DNA from: Candidatus Sigynarchaeota archaeon
GTDB lineage: Archaea > Asgardarchaeota > Lokiarchaeia > Sigynarchaeales > Sigynarchaeaceae
Assembly: GCA_030587525.1 (NCBI GenBank)
Contig: JAUQYW010000435.1
Coordinates: 1-6,211, forward strand
Length of the DNA stretch: 6,211 nucleotides
Direction of reading: 5' to 3'
Position 1 is the stretch's first letter; each line of letters begins with the position of its first letter. A program made the translations under genes and the position numbers. Under the pieces are notes generated by a model, which had not been told where the DNA came from, searched no databases, and saw only the letters and a list, made by a program, of their open reading frames with translations. Positions 5,524 through 6,211 of the stretch are shown here, in pieces.

Positions 5524-5785
5524 TGCATCGCTTATGCACTTGTTGCTTTCGAGATGGATGCCCGCTTAGATCGTCGAGGATTCCGCATGTAATGGCCGAG
5601 GAGGACGCCTTGTCCCCCGAACTCCTAAAAGCATGATGTACGATACCATCATTAGACGCGTTTCGTTTAGACGATTTTGTCATTATAAAACAGTCAACCC
5701 TATCTTCTCTATATTCAACCATTCACGCAAGCTTGATTTGCTTTTTTTCGATCGAGCCGAGATCACACACCCCGTCCACGATAAC
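5524..5785. other. Intergenic region downstream of the array
   Basis: No convincing gene. It starts with ATGCATCGCTTATGCA-type sequence shared with the flank of gene B (3896 onward), continues with about 100 nt of unmatched sequence, then GATACCATCATT (5642-5653), the half-site of the palindrome at 3942. A direct repeat TTAGACG (5652-5658 and 5667-5673, 15-nt period) lies just before a TATA-like TTATAAAA (5683-5690). A run of seven T follows at 5742-5748. A very short transcript between the last two is possible, but nothing supports a particular RNA. No tRNA or CRISPR-like repeat is seen. Confidence 0.5.
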
Positions 5786-5793
5786 CTTAAATA
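5786..5793 (+). promoter_or_regulatory. Putative promoter of the zinc-ribbon gene (TATA box)
   Basis: CTTAAATA, preceded by CGATAAC, resembles the TATA region of gene B. It lies 29 nt before a 6-bp hairpin (ACGGAT-GAAGTG-ATCCGT, 5815-5832), matching the TATA-to-hairpin spacing of the propeller genes. If used, it gives the downstream gene a leader of about 105 nt. Confidence 0.45.
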
Positions 5794-5814
5794 CACGTCT
5801 TGGTCATAAGTAAT

Positions 5815-5909
5815 ACGGATGAAGTGATCCGTGTCGCCGCGACATGTTTCGCCACGGCGGCCGCCGCGGTCCATCCCCGCTCACGTGGATCTGAAGGGAT
5901 ACCGTGAGG
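5815..5909 (+). promoter_or_regulatory. GC-rich structured leader before the zinc-ribbon gene
   Basis: Contains ACGGAT/ATCCGT (5815-5832, 6-nt loop), GTCG/CGAC around CCG (5833-5843 region), the 12-nt palindrome CGGCGGCCGCCG (5855-5866) and CCACG/CGTGG (5852-5856 with 5884-5888). This density of small stems suggests a folded leader. It does not match any riboswitch family I recognise. GAGG at 5906-5909 is the nearest Shine-Dalgarno-like site, 13 nt before ATG 5923, which is long. Confidence 0.35.
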
Positions 5910-5922
5910 CAGGCGCGGTTTC

Positions 5923-6147
5923 ATGTCATCCAACGATCGAGCAAAAACCAAGGCGCGTGATGTGGATATGACGATGAAAAAGGATGTCGGGTACTACGAC
6001 TGCTGCGTGTGCCATTCGAAGAAAAAGCCCAAGAAAACAAACGTCATCCGGGAACTGGAGTACTTATTTCAATGCCCCGATTGCCGCCACGTCGGCTCAT
6101 TTGAAGATTTCTTGCCATCGGACTCCATGCGATTCCTGTTTTGCTAA
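5923..6147 (+). CDS. Small zinc-ribbon protein, function unknown
   Basis: Encodes 74 residues. After a basic, probably flexible N-terminus, C27-C-V-C30 and C51-P-D-C54 form two CxxC knuckles 20 residues apart, the pattern of a zinc ribbon. The stretch between them is highly basic (SKKKPKKTN) and then strand-like (VIRELEYLFQCPDC), as in ribbons that bind nucleic acid or act within transcription or translation complexes. That role is an inference; the family is not recognised. The tail EDFLPSDSMRFLFC is acidic then hydrophobic and ends in Cys. No membrane span. ATG 5923 has only a weak, distant GAGG; ATG 5968 (residue 16) is an alternative that keeps both knuckles. It stands alone after a long intergenic gap and shows no link to the propeller array, apart from a TATA-plus-5'-hairpin leader arrangement of similar spacing. 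Confidence 0.75.
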   Translation: MSSNDRAKTKARDVDMTMKKDVGYYDCCVCHSKKKPKKTNVIRELEYLFQCPDCRHVGSFEDFLPSDSMRFLFC

Positions 6148-6150
6148 AAT

Positions 6151-6163
6151 CTTCCCCCTTTTT
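6151..6163 (+). terminator. Possible terminator after the zinc-ribbon gene
   Basis: A pyrimidine run, CTTCCCCCTTTTT, begins three bases after the stop codon and ends in five T. It is shorter than the tracts after the propeller genes and has no hairpin, so this is tentative. Confidence 0.3.
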
Positions 6164-6211
6164 GTTGTCCTGGTGTTCAAGCGATCAAGGGATTCCATCC
6201 TAGCGTATATA

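Larger units (their letters stand above)
3968..5653 (+). repeat. Tandem repeat unit C
   Basis: Third copy: winged-helix gene tail remnant, A-type promoter, leader hairpin, propeller gene C and terminator. Beyond the terminator it matches the flank of gene B again (ATGCATCGCTTATGCA, then GATACCATCATT), but that matching region is expanded by about 60-70 nt of unrelated sequence. No winged-helix remnant was seen after it, so the array ends here. Confidence 0.7.

Noticed and set aside
5498..5722. 74-codon minus-strand frame after the array
   Set aside because: It runs into the terminator tract of gene C, has no promoter or Shine-Dalgarno, and has low-complexity Lys/Ser composition.
6202..6211. 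TATA-like GCGTATATA at the end of the window
   Set aside because: It could be the promoter of a gene beyond the window, but there is no downstream sequence to support it.
1..6211. CRISPR array, tRNA, rRNA or insertion sequence
   Set aside because: The only regular repeats are the in-frame propeller blades and the gene-scale tandem units. No spacer-repeat pattern, cloverleaf or transposase is seen.

Overview
The window reads as archaeal DNA. T-rich tracts follow the genes, TATA-like boxes sit about 30 nt before hairpin-bearing leaders, and the Shine-Dalgarno is a simple GAGG. The proteins carry dense N-glycosylation sequons and single-span surface anchors. Beta-propeller proteins with WNRTWGG / LLVKWD repeats and a C-terminal membrane anchor are typical, from memory, of Asgard-type archaea (Lokiarchaeota and relatives). 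That lineage call is an inference and was not checked by any search.

Layout, all real genes on the + strand: (1) 38-832, an internally duplicated winged-helix protein, probably a regulator. (2) Three paralogous surface propeller genes, here called A (946-2283), B (2535-3842) and C (4151-5467). Each has an N-terminal hydrophobic segment, seven blades of about 50 residues and a C-terminal transmembrane anchor. (3) A 455-nt intergenic stretch holding a terminator, a partial repeat, TATA-like sites and a GC-rich leader. (4) 5923-6147, a small two-CxxC zinc-ribbon protein.

The main result is that A, B and C form a direct tandem array with a repeat unit of about 1.6 kb. The unit includes the last ~70 nt of the winged-helix gene. 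Degraded copies of that gene tail survive in front of B (2352-2423) and C (3968-4037), so the left breakpoint of the original duplication lay inside the neighbouring gene. A perfect 23-nt palindrome (3942-3964) lies at the inferred right-hand junction before unit C, and a half-site of it lies at the matching place downstream of C.

Each propeller gene has its own promoter, its own T-rich terminator and the same leader design: a hairpin of the form AGTGTT...CGACACT beginning where transcription should start, then GAGG one base later, then nine bases to ATG. The winged-helix protein is a natural candidate regulator of the array, since the leader dyads are shared by all three copies, but nothing in the sequence proves this.

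The proteins are predicted to be displayed outside the cell and heavily glycosylated. Twenty of 21 blades carry an N-x-T sequon at the same position. Each protein has exactly six cysteines although their placement differs, and a Tyr/Gly-rich loop in blade 5 varies in length and sequence. The overall picture is a small diversifying surface-protein family whose copies also exchange sequence.
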